64,000 nt of DNA from Pseudonocardia sp. HH130630-07 (GCF_001698125.1 NZ_CP013854.1:744001-808000); one strand, 5' to 3'; shown: positions 37,520-47,165, counted from the first letter of the stretch. Numbers and translations: made by a program. Notes: generated by a model from the sequence alone, not told the origin.

Positions 37520-38296
37520 TCAGACGTCCTGGACGAGATCGGCGACCGAGGGCACCACCCGGGTCGGGCGGAACGGGAAGCGGTCGATCTCCGACTCCCG
37601 GGTGATCCCGGTCAGCACCAGGACGGTGCGCATCCCGGCCTCCAGCCCGGCGAGGATGTCGGTGTCCATCCGGTCCCCGATCATCACGGTGGACTCGGAG
37701 TGCGCACCCAGCCGGTTCAGCGCCGCCCGCATCATCAGCGGGTTCGGCTTGCCCACGAAGTAGGGCTCGACCCCGGTCGCCTTCGAGATCATCGCGGCCA
37801 CCGAACCGGTCGCCGGCAGGATGCCCTCCGGGGACGGGCCGGTCGCGTCCGGGTTGGTGGCGACGAACCGCGAGCCCTTCTCGACCAGCCGCATCGCGGT
37901 GGCGATCGAGGAGAACGAGTAGGTGCGGGTCTCGCCGAGCACCACGTAGTCGGGGTTGCGGTCGGTGATGACGTAGCCGACGTCGTGCAGCGCGGTGGTC
38001 AGCCCGGCCTCACCGATGACGTAGGCGCTGCCCCGCGGCCGCTGCTCGTCCAGGAACGCCGCCGTCGCCAGCGCCGAGGTCCAGATCGACTCCTCGGGCA
38101 CGTCCAGCCCGGTCGCCTGCAGCCGGTACCGCAGGTCACGCGCGGTGTGGATGCTGTTGTTGGTCAGGACCAGGAACGGAACACCCTTGTCCCGCAACCG
38201 GGACAGCAACGCGTCCGCACCGGGGACGATGCTCCCCTCGCGGACGAGGACGCCGTCCATGTCGGTCATCCAGCACTCGATCGGCTTGTGCTCCAC
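37520..38296 (-). CDS. HAD-IIA family phosphatase (NagD-like)
   Basis: A 258-residue HAD phosphatase. The nucleophile motif is CWMTDMDGVLVREG, motif II LVLTNNSIHTARDL, and motif IV VMIGDRMDTDILAG. The C2 cap makes it NagD/AraL-like; such enzymes hydrolyse nucleotide or sugar phosphates. A GTG start is chosen; a second GTG directly before it is equally possible. It reads with nei2 and rpiB upstream. Confidence 0.9.
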   Translation of the reverse strand: MEHKPIECWMTDMDGVLVREGSIVPGADALLSRLRDKGVPFLVLTNNSIHTARDLRYRLQATGLDVPEESIWTSALATAAFLDEQRPRGSAYVIGEAGLTTALHDVGYVITDRNPDYVVLGETRTYSFSSIATAMRLVEKGSRFVATNPDATGPSPEGILPATGSVAAMISKATGVEPYFVGKPNPLMMRAALNRLGAHSESTVMIGDRMDTDILAGLEAGMRTVLVLTGITRESEIDRFPFRPTRVVPSVADLVQDV

Positions 38297-38310
38297 CACG
38301 GGAGCAGACC

Positions 38311-39138
38311 CTAGCCCTCGGGACCGCCGCGGGCCGGTTGGCAGGTCGGGCACCAGAACAGGTTGCGTGCCGCGTGCGTGGCGTGCCGGACCTCCGTGCC
38401 GCACACCAGGCAGGCCATCCCGGCGCGCCGGTAGACGTAGACCTCACCGCCGTGCCGGTCGACGCGGCCGCGCTCGCCGCGGCGGCGCGGGTCGTGCTCG
38501 GGCCGCACGGTGTCGATCCGGTTGCGCCGCACGCCGTCCCGCATCAGCACGACGAGATCGGCCCACATCGCGTCCCAGGTCTCCCGGTCCAGCGCCCGGC
38601 CGGGGAGCCGGGGGTCGAGGCCGTGCCGGAACAGCAGCTCGGCCCGGTAGACGTTCCCGACGCCGGCGATGACCGCCTGGTCCATGAGCAGCGTGGCCAG
38701 CGGGCTGCGCGAGCGCGAGATGCGCTGCCACACCCGGTCGGGATCGCCGTCGCGGCGCAGCGGGTCGGGGCCGAGCCGGGCCCGGATCGCCCGTGCCTCG
38801 GCCCCGGTGAGCAGCTCGCAGGCGGTCGGGCCGCGCAGGTCGGCGAAGTGGGTCTCGCCGACCAGGCGCATCCGCAGCTGCCCGACCGGTTCCGGAGCCG
38901 GCAGCTCCCGTTCGACGAACGTGCCGTACAGCCCGAGATGGACGTGCACCACCCGGTCGGCGCCGTAGCGGTGGAACAGGTGCTTGCCGTGCGCCTCGGA
39001 CGTCGTCAGCACCTCGCCGTCGAGCAGCGCGGCCGACCCGGCGAACCGGCCCTGCGGGCTGGAGACCCGGACCGGGCGGCGCGCGAACAGCCGCCGGTGC
39101 AGGTTCGCCAGCCGGTGCAGCGTGTGCCCCTCGGGCAT
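38311..39138 (-). CDS. nei2: Endonuclease VIII (Fpg/Nei family DNA glycosylase)
   Basis: A 275-residue base-excision glycosylase/AP lyase. The catalytic N-terminus PEGHTLHRLA is exact (Pro1 and Glu2 after Met removal), the conserved Lys lies in EAHGKHLFHRYG, and the zinc finger is at the end: MACLVCGTEVRH and FWCPTCQPAR. It removes oxidised pyrimidines. Position next to rpiB matches Mycobacterium tuberculosis Rv2464c. Confidence 0.93.
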   Translation of the reverse strand: MPEGHTLHRLANLHRRLFARRPVRVSSPQGRFAGSAALLDGEVLTTSEAHGKHLFHRYGADRVVHVHLGLYGTFVERELPAPEPVGQLRMRLVGETHFADLRGPTACELLTGAEARAIRARLGPDPLRRDGDPDRVWQRISRSRSPLATLLMDQAVIAGVGNVYRAELLFRHGLDPRLPGRALDRETWDAMWADLVVLMRDGVRRNRIDTVRPEHDPRRRGERGRVDRHGGEVYVYRRAGMACLVCGTEVRHATHAARNLFWCPTCQPARGGPEG

Positions 39139-39169
39139 CAGCGCCCCCGGACCACCGGTCGGGGACCCG

Positions 39170-39637
39170 TCACGACGGCAGCTGGTACTCGCCGGTCCGC
39201 TCGTAGTCGAGCATCTGGTCGATCCGCCGCTGGTGCCGCTCGTCGCCGGAGAACGGGGTGGCGAGGAACGCGTCGACGATCGCCACCAAGTCCTCGAACG
39301 AGTGCTGGCGGGCGCCGACGCCGATGATCTGGGCGTCGTTGTGCTCGCGGGCCAGGGTCGCGGTGGCGGGGTTCCAGGCCAGCGCGGCCCGGATGCCCTG
39401 CACCTTGTTCGCGGCGATCTGCTCGCCGTTGCCGGAGCCGCCGAGCACGATGCCGAGCCCGTCGGGGTCCGCGACGACCCGGCGGGCCGTCTCGATGCAC
39501 CAGGCCGGGTAGTCGTCGAGCGCGTCGTACGTGGGGGCGCCCACGTCGACGGTCTCGATCCCCTGCCCGGTCAGGTACTCGACGAGCTTGCCCTTGACCT
39601 CGAAACCGGCGTGGTCACTGCCCAGGTAGACGCGCAC
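39170..39637 (-). CDS. rpiB: Ribose-5-phosphate isomerase B
   Basis: A 155-residue RpiB. The N-terminus RVYLGSDHAGFEVKGKLVEY is the family signature. GIVLGGSGNGEQIAANKVQG holds the phosphate-binding loop; Ser replaces Cys at the position of the base in some RpiB, as in mycobacteria. It interconverts ribose-5-phosphate and ribulose-5-phosphate. Neighbours match Rv2465c synteny. Confidence 0.95.
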   Translation of the reverse strand: MRVYLGSDHAGFEVKGKLVEYLTGQGIETVDVGAPTYDALDDYPAWCIETARRVVADPDGLGIVLGGSGNGEQIAANKVQGIRAALAWNPATATLAREHNDAQIIGVGARQHSFEDLVAIVDAFLATPFSGDERHQRRIDQMLDYERTGEYQLPS

Positions 39638-39655
39638 GGTGCAGGATCTTTCCTC

Positions 39656-40330
39656 ATGCGGATCGGTGGGGTCGACTCCGGTCCCCGGGGCTGGGTGGTG
39701 TGCCTGCTCTCCGGGACCGGCCGGGCACGGGACGTGACCTGGGCGGTGGTCCCGGACGCGCCGGGCGTCCTGGCCGCGACCGGTGGGTGCGACGCCGTCG
39801 GGGTCGACATCCCGCTGGTCCTGCCCACCGGCCCGGCGCGCCGCCCGGCCGAGACGCTCGCGTCGGCCCGGCTGGGCGGGGCGCGCTCGTCGCTGTTCCC
39901 GACCCCGCCGCCCGCCGTGCTGGACGCGGGCTCCTATCCCGACGCCTGCGCGGCCGCACAGCGGGTCACCGGCCGCAGGATCAGCGTGCAGACCTGGAAC
40001 ATCGTGCCGAAGATCCGCCAGTTCCAGCAGGTCACGCTGCCGGCCGGGGTCGTCGAGGCGCATCCCGAGCTGAGCTTCCGCACGCTCGCGCCGGCCGTGG
40101 CGTTCGCGTCGAAGAAGACCGCACGCGGCGCGGGGCAACGGATCGCGGCGCTGTCGGGGTGGGCCGATCCGGCGGCGTTGCTGGGCGACCTGCCCACCGG
40201 CACCCGGATCGACGACGCGCTGGACGCGCTCGTCTGCGCCTGGACCGCGGAGCGGGTGGCCCGCGGGACGGCGGAGTACCTGGGCCCCGGCCGCGACGAC
40301 CGCGGGCGTTCCACCGCGATCGCGGTCTGA
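39656..40330 (+). CDS. DUF429 protein (predicted RNase H-like nuclease)
   Basis: A 224-residue DUF429 protein. It starts RIGGVDSGPRGWVVCLL, the RNase H-like first Asp strand. Then come VGVDIPLVLPTG, an acidic strand, and the closing IDDALDALVCAWTAERV with two Asp. These Asp residues could chelate metal. No role has been shown. It is divergent from rpiB by 18 bp, so the promoters overlap. Confidence 0.85.
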   Translation: MRIGGVDSGPRGWVVCLLSGTGRARDVTWAVVPDAPGVLAATGGCDAVGVDIPLVLPTGPARRPAETLASARLGGARSSLFPTPPPAVLDAGSYPDACAAAQRVTGRRISVQTWNIVPKIRQFQQVTLPAGVVEAHPELSFRTLAPAVAFASKKTARGAGQRIAALSGWADPAALLGDLPTGTRIDDALDALVCAWTAERVARGTAEYLGPGRDDRGRSTAIAV

Positions 40331-40347
40331 GGAACGGTGGCGCGGCG

Positions 40348-41154
40348 GTGACGGACGGCCACTGGACCGAGGTCGGCCCCGGCGTGCTCGCCCGCCGGCA
40401 CACCGAGCTGGACCTCACCACCGGGCTGGTGCTCGGGCGGGACCGGGCCCTGGTGATCGACACCCGCGGCGACGACGCCCAGGGCGCCGAGCTGGCGGCG
40501 GCGGTGCGCGCGGTGACCGGTCTGCCGCTGCTCGTCGCGATCACCCACGCCCACTTCGACCACTGCTTCGGGACGTCGGCGTTCCCCGGCGTGCCCGTGC
40601 ACGCCCAGGCCGGGTGCGCCGCCGCGCTCACGGTCACCGCGGCGGCCCAGCGCGCGGAGTGGGTGCGCCACTACCGGAGCACCGGCGACGACCGCACCGC
40701 GGCCGCGCTCGCCGCGACCGTGCCGGTGCTCCCCGACCGTCCGGTCTGCCCGCGGCCCGGCGACGTCCACCGGCTCGACCTGGGCGGGCGCACCGTCGAG
40801 CTGGTGTACCCGGGACCGGCGCACACCGGGCACGATCTCGCCGTGCACGTGCCCGACGCGGGCGTGCTGTTCGCCGGGGACCTGCTGGAGAACGGCGCGC
40901 CACCCTCGGCCGGGCCGGACGCCCACCCGCTGCGCTGGCCGGACGCGCTCGCCCTGCTGCTCACCCGCGCCGCCCGGACCTGCGTGCCCGGCCACGGCGA
41001 CCCGATGACCCTGGGCGGGGCCGTGGCCCAGCACACCCTGCTGACCGCCCGGGCCCGGCGATACGCGGATGTCACGTGGGCGGACCGTTGCAGGAGGTAC
41101 GTTCCGGTACCGGCGACGACCGACGAGCAGGCGGCGGGAGACGGACGGGGGTAG
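40348..41154 (+). CDS. Metallo-beta-lactamase-fold hydrolase
   Basis: A 268-residue MBL-fold protein. Zinc motif ITHAHFDHCFG with later PAHTGHDLAVHV, LFAGDLLE and VPGHGDPM, the full set of two-metal ligands. It lacks the marks of glyoxalase II or lactamase, so the substrate is unknown. GTG start; 17 bp downstream of the DUF429 gene and 7 bp upstream of an S9 peptidase, so part of one operon. Confidence 0.9.
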   Translation: MTDGHWTEVGPGVLARRHTELDLTTGLVLGRDRALVIDTRGDDAQGAELAAAVRAVTGLPLLVAITHAHFDHCFGTSAFPGVPVHAQAGCAAALTVTAAAQRAEWVRHYRSTGDDRTAAALAATVPVLPDRPVCPRPGDVHRLDLGGRTVELVYPGPAHTGHDLAVHVPDAGVLFAGDLLENGAPPSAGPDAHPLRWPDALALLLTRAARTCVPGHGDPMTLGGAVAQHTLLTARARRYADVTWADRCRRYVPVPATTDEQAAGDGRG

Positions 41155-41161
41155 GTGGTCG

Positions 41162-43039
41162 ATGGAGGCCCTGCACACACCCGCACGAGCGGCCGGGACA
41201 CGTCCGGGGAGCACCCCGGGACCGGCGGCCGCGGCCGGGCACCTGCACCCGGCCGTCTCGCCGGACGGGACCCGGATCGCCTGGATCTCCGACCGGCCCG
41301 GACGGCCCCGGGTGCACGTCGCGCCGATGCCCGGTCACGGGCCGGTCGACCTCGCGACGGCCCGGGTGCTCGACGGCACCGGCACCGCGGGCGGCCCGCA
41401 CCCGGACGTCACCGCGCTCGCCTGGGCCCCGGACGGTGGCCGGATCGCCGTCCAGATCGCCCCGTCCGGCGGCGAACGCACCCGGGTGCTGCTGCTCGAT
41501 CCGGACGGCGGCACCCCGCAGGAGATCGCCCCGGCGGCCACCGCCGTGACCCTGGGCGCCTGGGCACCCGGCGGGCGCCGGCTGGGCGTCACCGTCCACA
41601 CCGCGTCCGGCGACCCGTGCTCCGACGACCACGGGGACGGCACGGCGTTCCTCGTCGACGTCCTGGACGGGACATCGGTCCTGCTCGGGACCGGGCAGTC
41701 GGCCGTGGTGCAGGCGGTCTCGGCGGACGGCCGCCGGGTCGTGCTGCGGACCGGGCGCCGCGGCGAACGCGCGCTCGACCTGGTCGACCTGTGGACCGGG
41801 GCCCGGGAGCGGCTCGTCGGCGGCTCCGGCGGCGCGCTCACCGCGGGCGCACAGTTCGGCAGCACGCCGGGCACCCTGTGGGTGCACACCGACGCCGACC
41901 GCGAGCGCACCGCGCTGCTCGCGGTGACCCTCGGCCAGACCGACGAGCAGCGGGCGTCCCCCGCCCGGCCGGTCGCCGTGCGGCCCGGTGCCGATCTCGA
42001 GGTCCTCGCCCTCGACCGGTCCGGCACCCGCGCGGCGCTGGTCTGGAACGTGGGCGGGCGCAGCGAGCTGGAGATCGCCGACCTGCGCGGCGGACGGCCG
42101 CAGCGGCTGCTCGCGCCGTGCGACGTCGTCACCGGGGTGGTGTTCGGCCGGGACGGTGCGGAGCTGCTGGTCGCCGGGCACGGTCCCGGGCTGCCCCCGC
42201 ACGTCGTGCGCCTGCCGGTCGACGGGGGCCGGCCGGTCGCGCTGCTCGGCGGGGAACCGGTCACCCCGGTGCCGCCGCGACCGGAGCAGGTGCGCTTCCC
42301 GGCCGAGGACGGCCTGCGGCTGGCCGGCTGGCTGCACCGGCCGGCGGCCCCGTGCGGGGCCGGGATGGTCTGGCTGCACGGCGGGCCGGAGTCCGAGGAG
42401 CGGCCCGGCTGGGCGCCGCTGCTGCACGAGCTGGTGGCGGCCGGGGTCACCGTCCTGACCCCGAACGTGCGCGGCTCGTCGGGCCGGGGGCGGGCGTTCG
42501 CCCGGCTGGACGACGGCGGGCTGCGCCCGGGATCGGTGACCGACGTGCGGGCCGCGACCCGGCTGCTCGCGGGGGTCCCGGACGTGGACCCGCGGCGGAT
42601 CGTGGTCGGCGGGCGCTCCTACGGCGGCTACCTCACCCTCGCCGCGCTCACCCGGTTCCCGGAGCTGTTCGCCGGCGGGGTCGACGTGTGCGGCATCTCG
42701 GACTTCCTCGCGTTCTACGCCGACACCGAGCCGTGGATCGCCGGGCCGGCGCTCACCGAGTACGGCGACCCCCGCACCGACGCCGCCTCGATGCGGGCGA
42801 TGTCCCCGCTGCACGCGGTGGACGAGATCACGGCGCCGCTGCTGCTCGTGCACGGCGAGCAGGACACCAACGTGCCGCTCGGCCAGGCGCTGGCGGTGCA
42901 CGGGGCGCTGACCCGCCGCGGCGCACCGGTGGAGTTCCTGCGGCTGGCCGACGAGGGCCACGAGGTGTTCGACCGGCACACCCGGGCGGCCGCGACCGGC
43001 CGGATCGTCCGGTGGGTCGCCGAGGTGACCGGGCGGTGA
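41162..43039 (+). CDS. S9-family peptidase (prolyl oligopeptidase type)
   Basis: A 625-residue two-domain serine peptidase. The N-terminal beta-propeller is made of WD-like repeats (AVSPDGTRIAWISDRPGRPR, WAPDGGRIAVQI). The C-terminal alpha/beta-hydrolase has the nucleophile GRSYGGYLTL, Asp in LLVHGEQDTNVP, and His in ADEGHEVFDRH. It would cleave short peptides in the cytoplasm; no signal peptide is seen. It overlaps the downstream hydrolase start by 4 nt. Confidence 0.92.
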   Translation: MEALHTPARAAGTRPGSTPGPAAAAGHLHPAVSPDGTRIAWISDRPGRPRVHVAPMPGHGPVDLATARVLDGTGTAGGPHPDVTALAWAPDGGRIAVQIAPSGGERTRVLLLDPDGGTPQEIAPAATAVTLGAWAPGGRRLGVTVHTASGDPCSDDHGDGTAFLVDVLDGTSVLLGTGQSAVVQAVSADGRRVVLRTGRRGERALDLVDLWTGARERLVGGSGGALTAGAQFGSTPGTLWVHTDADRERTALLAVTLGQTDEQRASPARPVAVRPGADLEVLALDRSGTRAALVWNVGGRSELEIADLRGGRPQRLLAPCDVVTGVVFGRDGAELLVAGHGPGLPPHVVRLPVDGGRPVALLGGEPVTPVPPRPEQVRFPAEDGLRLAGWLHRPAAPCGAGMVWLHGGPESEERPGWAPLLHELVAAGVTVLTPNVRGSSGRGRAFARLDDGGLRPGSVTDVRAATRLLAGVPDVDPRRIVVGGRSYGGYLTLAALTRFPELFAGGVDVCGISDFLAFYADTEPWIAGPALTEYGDPRTDAASMRAMSPLHAVDEITAPLLLVHGEQDTNVPLGQALAVHGALTRRGAPVEFLRLADEGHEVFDRHTRAAATGRIVRWVAEVTGR

Positions 43040-43956
43040 CCGGCCGGGAGCGGGTGCCGCGCCCCCGGTGGGCGGTGTACCTGCGCACCGCGCTCGGTGC
43101 CGTCGCGGTCGCCGTCCCGGTGTGGACGGCGGTCCGCTGGTGGGCGGTGCTCGCCGCCGGGCATCCCGCCTACCCGCTGCTGCTGCTCGCCGTCGCCGCC
43201 GTCGGTGCGGTGCTGCTCGCCCGGCGCCGGCGGCCGGTGCGGACGGGACGCGTGCGCGGGGCCGGACGGGTCACGGGGGCGCTGCTGCTGGTGGCGCTGG
43301 TCGCGGTGGCGGTGTGGCTGCGCCCGTACCCGGCCGACGCCGTCGACACCGGCCCGGTCGACGTCGTCCACCGGGCCGACGCCTGGGAGCTGCGCCCGCG
43401 CGGACCGGCCAGCGGGGTCGGCGTCGTCTTCCATCCCGGTGCGCTGGTCGATCCGCGGGCCTACCTGCCGTTGCTCGCTCCGCTGGCCGAGCAGGGTGCG
43501 GTCGTCGTCGTGCCGGCACCGCCGCTGGGGCTGGCGCTGACCGGCCCCGGAGCCACGGCCAGGGCCGTGGCCGCGCTGCCCGGGACCAGGACGTGGGTCG
43601 TCGGCGGGCACTCGATGGGCGGGGTCGCCGCGGCCCGGGCCGTCGACGTGCCCGGCGTGCGCGGGCTCCTGCTGTGGGCGTCCTACCCGGCCGGCGACCT
43701 GTCCGGCGCGCCGGTCGCCGCACTGTCGGTGTCCGGCTCGCGGGACGGGCTGGCGACGCCGGACACGATCGCCGCGTCCCGGTCACTGCTCCCGGCCCGG
43801 ACCCGGTTCGTCGAGGTCGCGGGTGGGGTGCACGCCTACTTCGGCGACTACGGCGCGCAGTCCGGGGACGGTGTGCCGGGCGTCGACCGGGCCGGGGCGC
43901 AACAGGAGATCGTCGCGGAGACGACCGCGTTCGTCCGGGCGCTCAGGCCGTACTGA
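43036..43956 (+). CDS. Membrane-anchored alpha/beta hydrolase
   Basis: A 306-residue protein with three N-terminal membrane helices (LGAVAVAVPVWTAVRWW, YPLLLLAVAAVGAVLLA, ALLLVALVAVAVWL), then an alpha/beta-hydrolase domain with nucleophile WVVGGHSMGGVAAA, and a late His in VAGGVHAYFGDYG. Carboxylesterase-like role outside or within the membrane. A GTGA overlap ties it to the S9 peptidase. Its 3' end overlaps the convergent kinase gene by 14 bp. Confidence 0.85.
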   Translation: MTGRERVPRPRWAVYLRTALGAVAVAVPVWTAVRWWAVLAAGHPAYPLLLLAVAAVGAVLLARRRRPVRTGRVRGAGRVTGALLLVALVAVAVWLRPYPADAVDTGPVDVVHRADAWELRPRGPASGVGVVFHPGALVDPRAYLPLLAPLAEQGAVVVVPAPPLGLALTGPGATARAVAALPGTRTWVVGGHSMGGVAAARAVDVPGVRGLLLWASYPAGDLSGAPVAALSVSGSRDGLATPDTIAASRSLLPARTRFVEVAGGVHAYFGDYGAQSGDGVPGVDRAGAQQEIVAETTAFVRALRPY

Positions 43957-45454
43957 ACGACTGCAGGATCTCCTGCCCGCTGGAGTCGGTCCCGACGACG
44001 AACCGGTAGTTCTCCCGGCTGGAGCTGCCGTCGGGGCGGAGGAACACCACCGTCGCGGTCACGGCGTTCGGGCCGTCGTTGCGCAGGTTCTCCGCGTAGA
44101 CGGTGCGCAGGCCGCTGTAGAAGTTCCGGTACTCCTCGATCCCCCGGGACTGGGCCTGGGCCTGGGGGCTCAGCAGCGCGAACGCCCCGTCGATGTTCTC
44201 CGGGAGCATCCGGTAGTAGTTCTGCACGAACGAGACCGGGTCCTGCACCCCGCCGGATCCCGGGGTCGGTGTGGCCGACCCGGACGTCGTCGGGGCCGGT
44301 GCGGTCGTCGGCGCGGGCGGCGGAGCCTGCTCGGAGGTCGGCGCGGCCACCGGCGACTGCTGCCCCTGGTTGGACAGGACCCCGTAGGCGACCCCGCCCC
44401 CGATGACGAGCAGCGCGGCCACCGCGGCGAGCACCGCGGGCAGCCGCCGCCGGCCGCCCCCACCGGAGCGGGCGCCGTCGCCCCCGCCCGGGATGACCTG
44501 CGGCGCCGGTACGGCCGGGGCATCGACGACGGTGCCGCCGCCGGGCCCGGCGGCCGGCTCCACGGCGTCGTGGGTGTCCATCACCGCGGTGGCGGTCGAC
44601 GGCGTGGCCAGGCCCTTCACCGACTGCCCGGCGGCGATCCGGCCGAGTGCCTCGCGGGCCTGCGCCGCGCTGGGCCGGTCGGCGGGCTCGTTGGACAGCA
44701 GGCGCATCAGCAGCGCGGTCAGCGGCCCGGCGTCCGACGGCGGGGTGATCGCCCCGGTGGCGACCTTGTGCAGCAGCGCATAGGCGTTGTCGTCGAGGCC
44801 GAACGGCGGCTCGCCCTCGACCGCGGCGTACAGCAGGGCACCGAGCGCGAAGATGTCGGACGCGGCGGTCGGCTCCTGGCCACGGGCGACCTCGGGAGCG
44901 AGGAACGCCGGGGTACCGGCGATCACCCCGGTCCGGGTGAGCTGCACGTCGTCCACCGCGCGGGAGACGCCGAAGTCGGTGATCTTGGCCCGGCCGTCCT
45001 CGGCGATCAGGACGTTGCCCGGCTTCACGTCGCGGTGCACCACGCCGGCGGTGTGCGCGGCGGCCAGACCGTCGGCGACCTGCCGGCCGATCGCGGCCGC
45101 CTCGCGCGGCGGGATCGGGCCCTTCTCCGCCAGCACCGCGGCCAGCGAGCGGGACGGCAGGTACTCCATGACCAGCCACGGACGGTCGTCGTGCACGACG
45201 ACGTCGAACATGCTGATCACGTGGGCGTGCTGCAGGCGGGCGCCGATCCGGCCCTCCCGCAGGATCCGCTGCCGCGACTCCTCGAGCTGGTCGGCCGACG
45301 GCAGGGCGGCGGCGAGCAGCTCCTTGACCGCGACCGTCCGGTTCAGCAGCTCGTCCGTGCCACGCCACACAGCACCCATCGCACCGGCACCGATCCGCTC
45401 GTCGAGCCGGTAGCGGTTCCCGATCCGGTGGGCCTCGGGGGTGGGCGAGCTCAT
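43943..45454 (-). CDS. Membrane Ser/Thr protein kinase
   Basis: A 503-residue Hanks-type kinase. Gly loop IGAGAMGAVWRG, Lys in TVAVKELLAAA, catalytic HRDVKPGNVLI, DFGVSRAVDD and APEVARGQEP. A juxtamembrane Gly-rich linker leads to one helix (LPAVLAAVAALLVIGGGVAY), a Pro/Thr-rich spacer, and an extracytoplasmic domain of about 110 residues (FVQNYYRMLPENIDGAFALL). No PASTA repeats, so the sensed signal is not cell-wall muropeptide by that route. Confidence 0.93.
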   Translation of the reverse strand: MSSPTPEAHRIGNRYRLDERIGAGAMGAVWRGTDELLNRTVAVKELLAAALPSADQLEESRQRILREGRIGARLQHAHVISMFDVVVHDDRPWLVMEYLPSRSLAAVLAEKGPIPPREAAAIGRQVADGLAAAHTAGVVHRDVKPGNVLIAEDGRAKITDFGVSRAVDDVQLTRTGVIAGTPAFLAPEVARGQEPTAASDIFALGALLYAAVEGEPPFGLDDNAYALLHKVATGAITPPSDAGPLTALLMRLLSNEPADRPSAAQAREALGRIAAGQSVKGLATPSTATAVMDTHDAVEPAAGPGGGTVVDAPAVPAPQVIPGGGDGARSGGGGRRRLPAVLAAVAALLVIGGGVAYGVLSNQGQQSPVAAPTSEQAPPPAPTTAPAPTTSGSATPTPGSGGVQDPVSFVQNYYRMLPENIDGAFALLSPQAQAQSRGIEEYRNFYSGLRTVYAENLRNDGPNAVTATVVFLRPDGSSSRENYRFVVGTDSSGQEILQSFSTA

Positions 45455-45593
45455 GGGGTCCAAGGGTAGGGAATCGGGCCGGAGCGGGTGCCACCAGGGC
45501 ACCGGGTCCGGACGTCCGGGCGGGGGACGGCCGAGACTACGCGTCGACCGTCCCGGCTTCCAGCGCCCGGACGGCGCACCGGAGGGACCACGG

Positions 45594-47063
45594 TCACCTC
45601 GGGAGACCGAGCTTTCGGGCACAGGCCGGCCACGATCCGTAACCGCCCCGGGCGTCGCGGACCTTCGTCGCGATCTCGATCTGCTGCTCCTTGGACGCAC
45701 CGGCGGCGGTCGGCGCGTACTCGGTGCCACCGAAGTCGCTCCAGGTCCCCTTGTCGAACTGGAGGCCGCCGTAGTAGCCGTTGCCGGTCGAGATGGCCCA
45801 GTCCCCGGAGGACTCGCACTCGGCCAGCTTGTCCCAGGAACCGTCGCCGCCGGCGGCGGGCTTCTCCGGCTCCGGCTTCTTCTCCGGTTCCGGCTTCGGC
45901 TCGGGCTTCTTCTCGGGCTCCGGCTCGGGCTTCTTCTCCGGCTCCGGCTTCGGCTCGGGCTTCTTCTCCGGCTCGGGGTCGTCCTTCGGCTCCGGCTCCG
46001 GCTCGTCCTCGGGCTTCGGCCCGGACCCCTCTCCCCGCTCGCCGTCCCGGTCCCCGCCGTCCGGCTGCTCACCGGAGTCCCGGTCCTGCGCGTCGTCCCC
46101 GGACGGGCCACCGGGGAAGCTGCGGTCCTCGGGCTCGGTGCCCGACGACGGGCCGTCGCCGGCCCCGTCCATCCCGTCCTGCCCGCCGTCGCTACCGCCA
46201 CCGGAGTCGCGCTGCCCGCCGGAGTCACGGTCGCCACCGGAGTCACGGTCGCCGCCGGAGCCGCCGGTGCCACCACCGTCGTCGTCGCTGTCGTCGCCGC
46301 TGCCGTCACCGCCGCTGCTGCCGTCGCGGTCGCCACCGTCGCGGTCGCCGTCCCGATCGTCACGGTCGCCGCCGTTGTCGTCCCCGCCGTCGCGCCGCAC
46401 GTCGTCCTCGCGGTCCGAGCCGCTGCCGGGCCCTCCGAGCCAGCCGGAGACGCGGTCGGCGGTCGACACCTCCTCGTCCCCGGAACCGCCGTCCCGGGCG
46501 TCCCCACCGGATCCGTCGCCGCGGGCTCCCCCGGCACCGCCGGACCCGCCGCCCTCCGCCTCGGCGCGGGCGACGGCGGACCGGACCGTCTCCCCCACCG
46601 ACTCGGCGATCGCCTCGACGTCCGGCGCGCCGTACCCGGCGGCCGCGTCGTCGAGGACCAGCACCCAGTTCTCCCCGCCCCCGGCCGGTACCGGGAACCG
46701 GGCGACGCCGGAGCTGTCGAGCTCGGCGAGCTCCACGGTCCGGCCGGTGGCGGGCTCGACCCACCACGGACGCGCGACCTCGCCGGTGAGCAGGCCCAGG
46801 TCGAGGACGACGTCGCTGCCGGCCGGGGTGTGCCCCAGCACGTAGGAGCCGTCCTCGGCACTCGCGATGTCGACCCGCGCGTCCACGGCGGCGGCCCGCA
46901 CGGTGAACGCACCGTCCCGGTACGGGCTCAGGGCGGTCCGCAGGGCCCCGTCGGGGGCCTCCAGGGCGGTGGTGACGGCGATCTGTCCCCCGGCGAGCGC
47001 ACCGGCGACGAGCAGTGCCCCGCCGAGCACCGAGGCCGGCCGACGCGAGTACCTGGTGTCCAC
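45594..47063 (-). CDS. Resuscitation-promoting-factor-like transglycosylase
   Basis: A 489-residue exported or membrane-anchored protein. The first 33 residues are hydrophobic, then a globular region of about 140 residues. A 150-residue Gly/Asp/Ser/Arg low-complexity linker and a Glu/Pro/Lys repeat segment (EPEKKPEP units) follow. The last 80 residues form an Rpf/transglycosylase domain with the catalytic Glu in KLAECESSGDWAI and GYYGGLQFDKGTW. It would cleave peptidoglycan at the wall, with the linker crossing the layer. Confidence 0.88.
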   Translation of the reverse strand: MDTRYSRRPASVLGGALLVAGALAGGQIAVTTALEAPDGALRTALSPYRDGAFTVRAAAVDARVDIASAEDGSYVLGHTPAGSDVVLDLGLLTGEVARPWWVEPATGRTVELAELDSSGVARFPVPAGGGENWVLVLDDAAAGYGAPDVEAIAESVGETVRSAVARAEAEGGGSGGAGGARGDGSGGDARDGGSGDEEVSTADRVSGWLGGPGSGSDREDDVRRDGGDDNGGDRDDRDGDRDGGDRDGSSGGDGSGDDSDDDGGGTGGSGGDRDSGGDRDSGGQRDSGGGSDGGQDGMDGAGDGPSSGTEPEDRSFPGGPSGDDAQDRDSGEQPDGGDRDGERGEGSGPKPEDEPEPEPKDDPEPEKKPEPKPEPEKKPEPEPEKKPEPKPEPEKKPEPEKPAAGGDGSWDKLAECESSGDWAISTGNGYYGGLQFDKGTWSDFGGTEYAPTAAGASKEQQIEIATKVRDARGGYGSWPACARKLGLPR

Positions 47064-47165
47064 GACGGGGCACCCTGCACGGACCCGGCGCTCACCGTGG
47101 CCGAACGGGCGTCCTCGTTCGCGATCGCGTTTCCCCGGGGCCGCCCCGCAGCGGCCGGCCGGCGG

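Noticed and set aside
45840-46420. CRISPR-like or tandem DNA repeat array
   Set aside because: The repeats keep codon phase and encode Glu/Pro/Lys and Gly/Asp/Ser units of the linker; there are no spacers of constant size.
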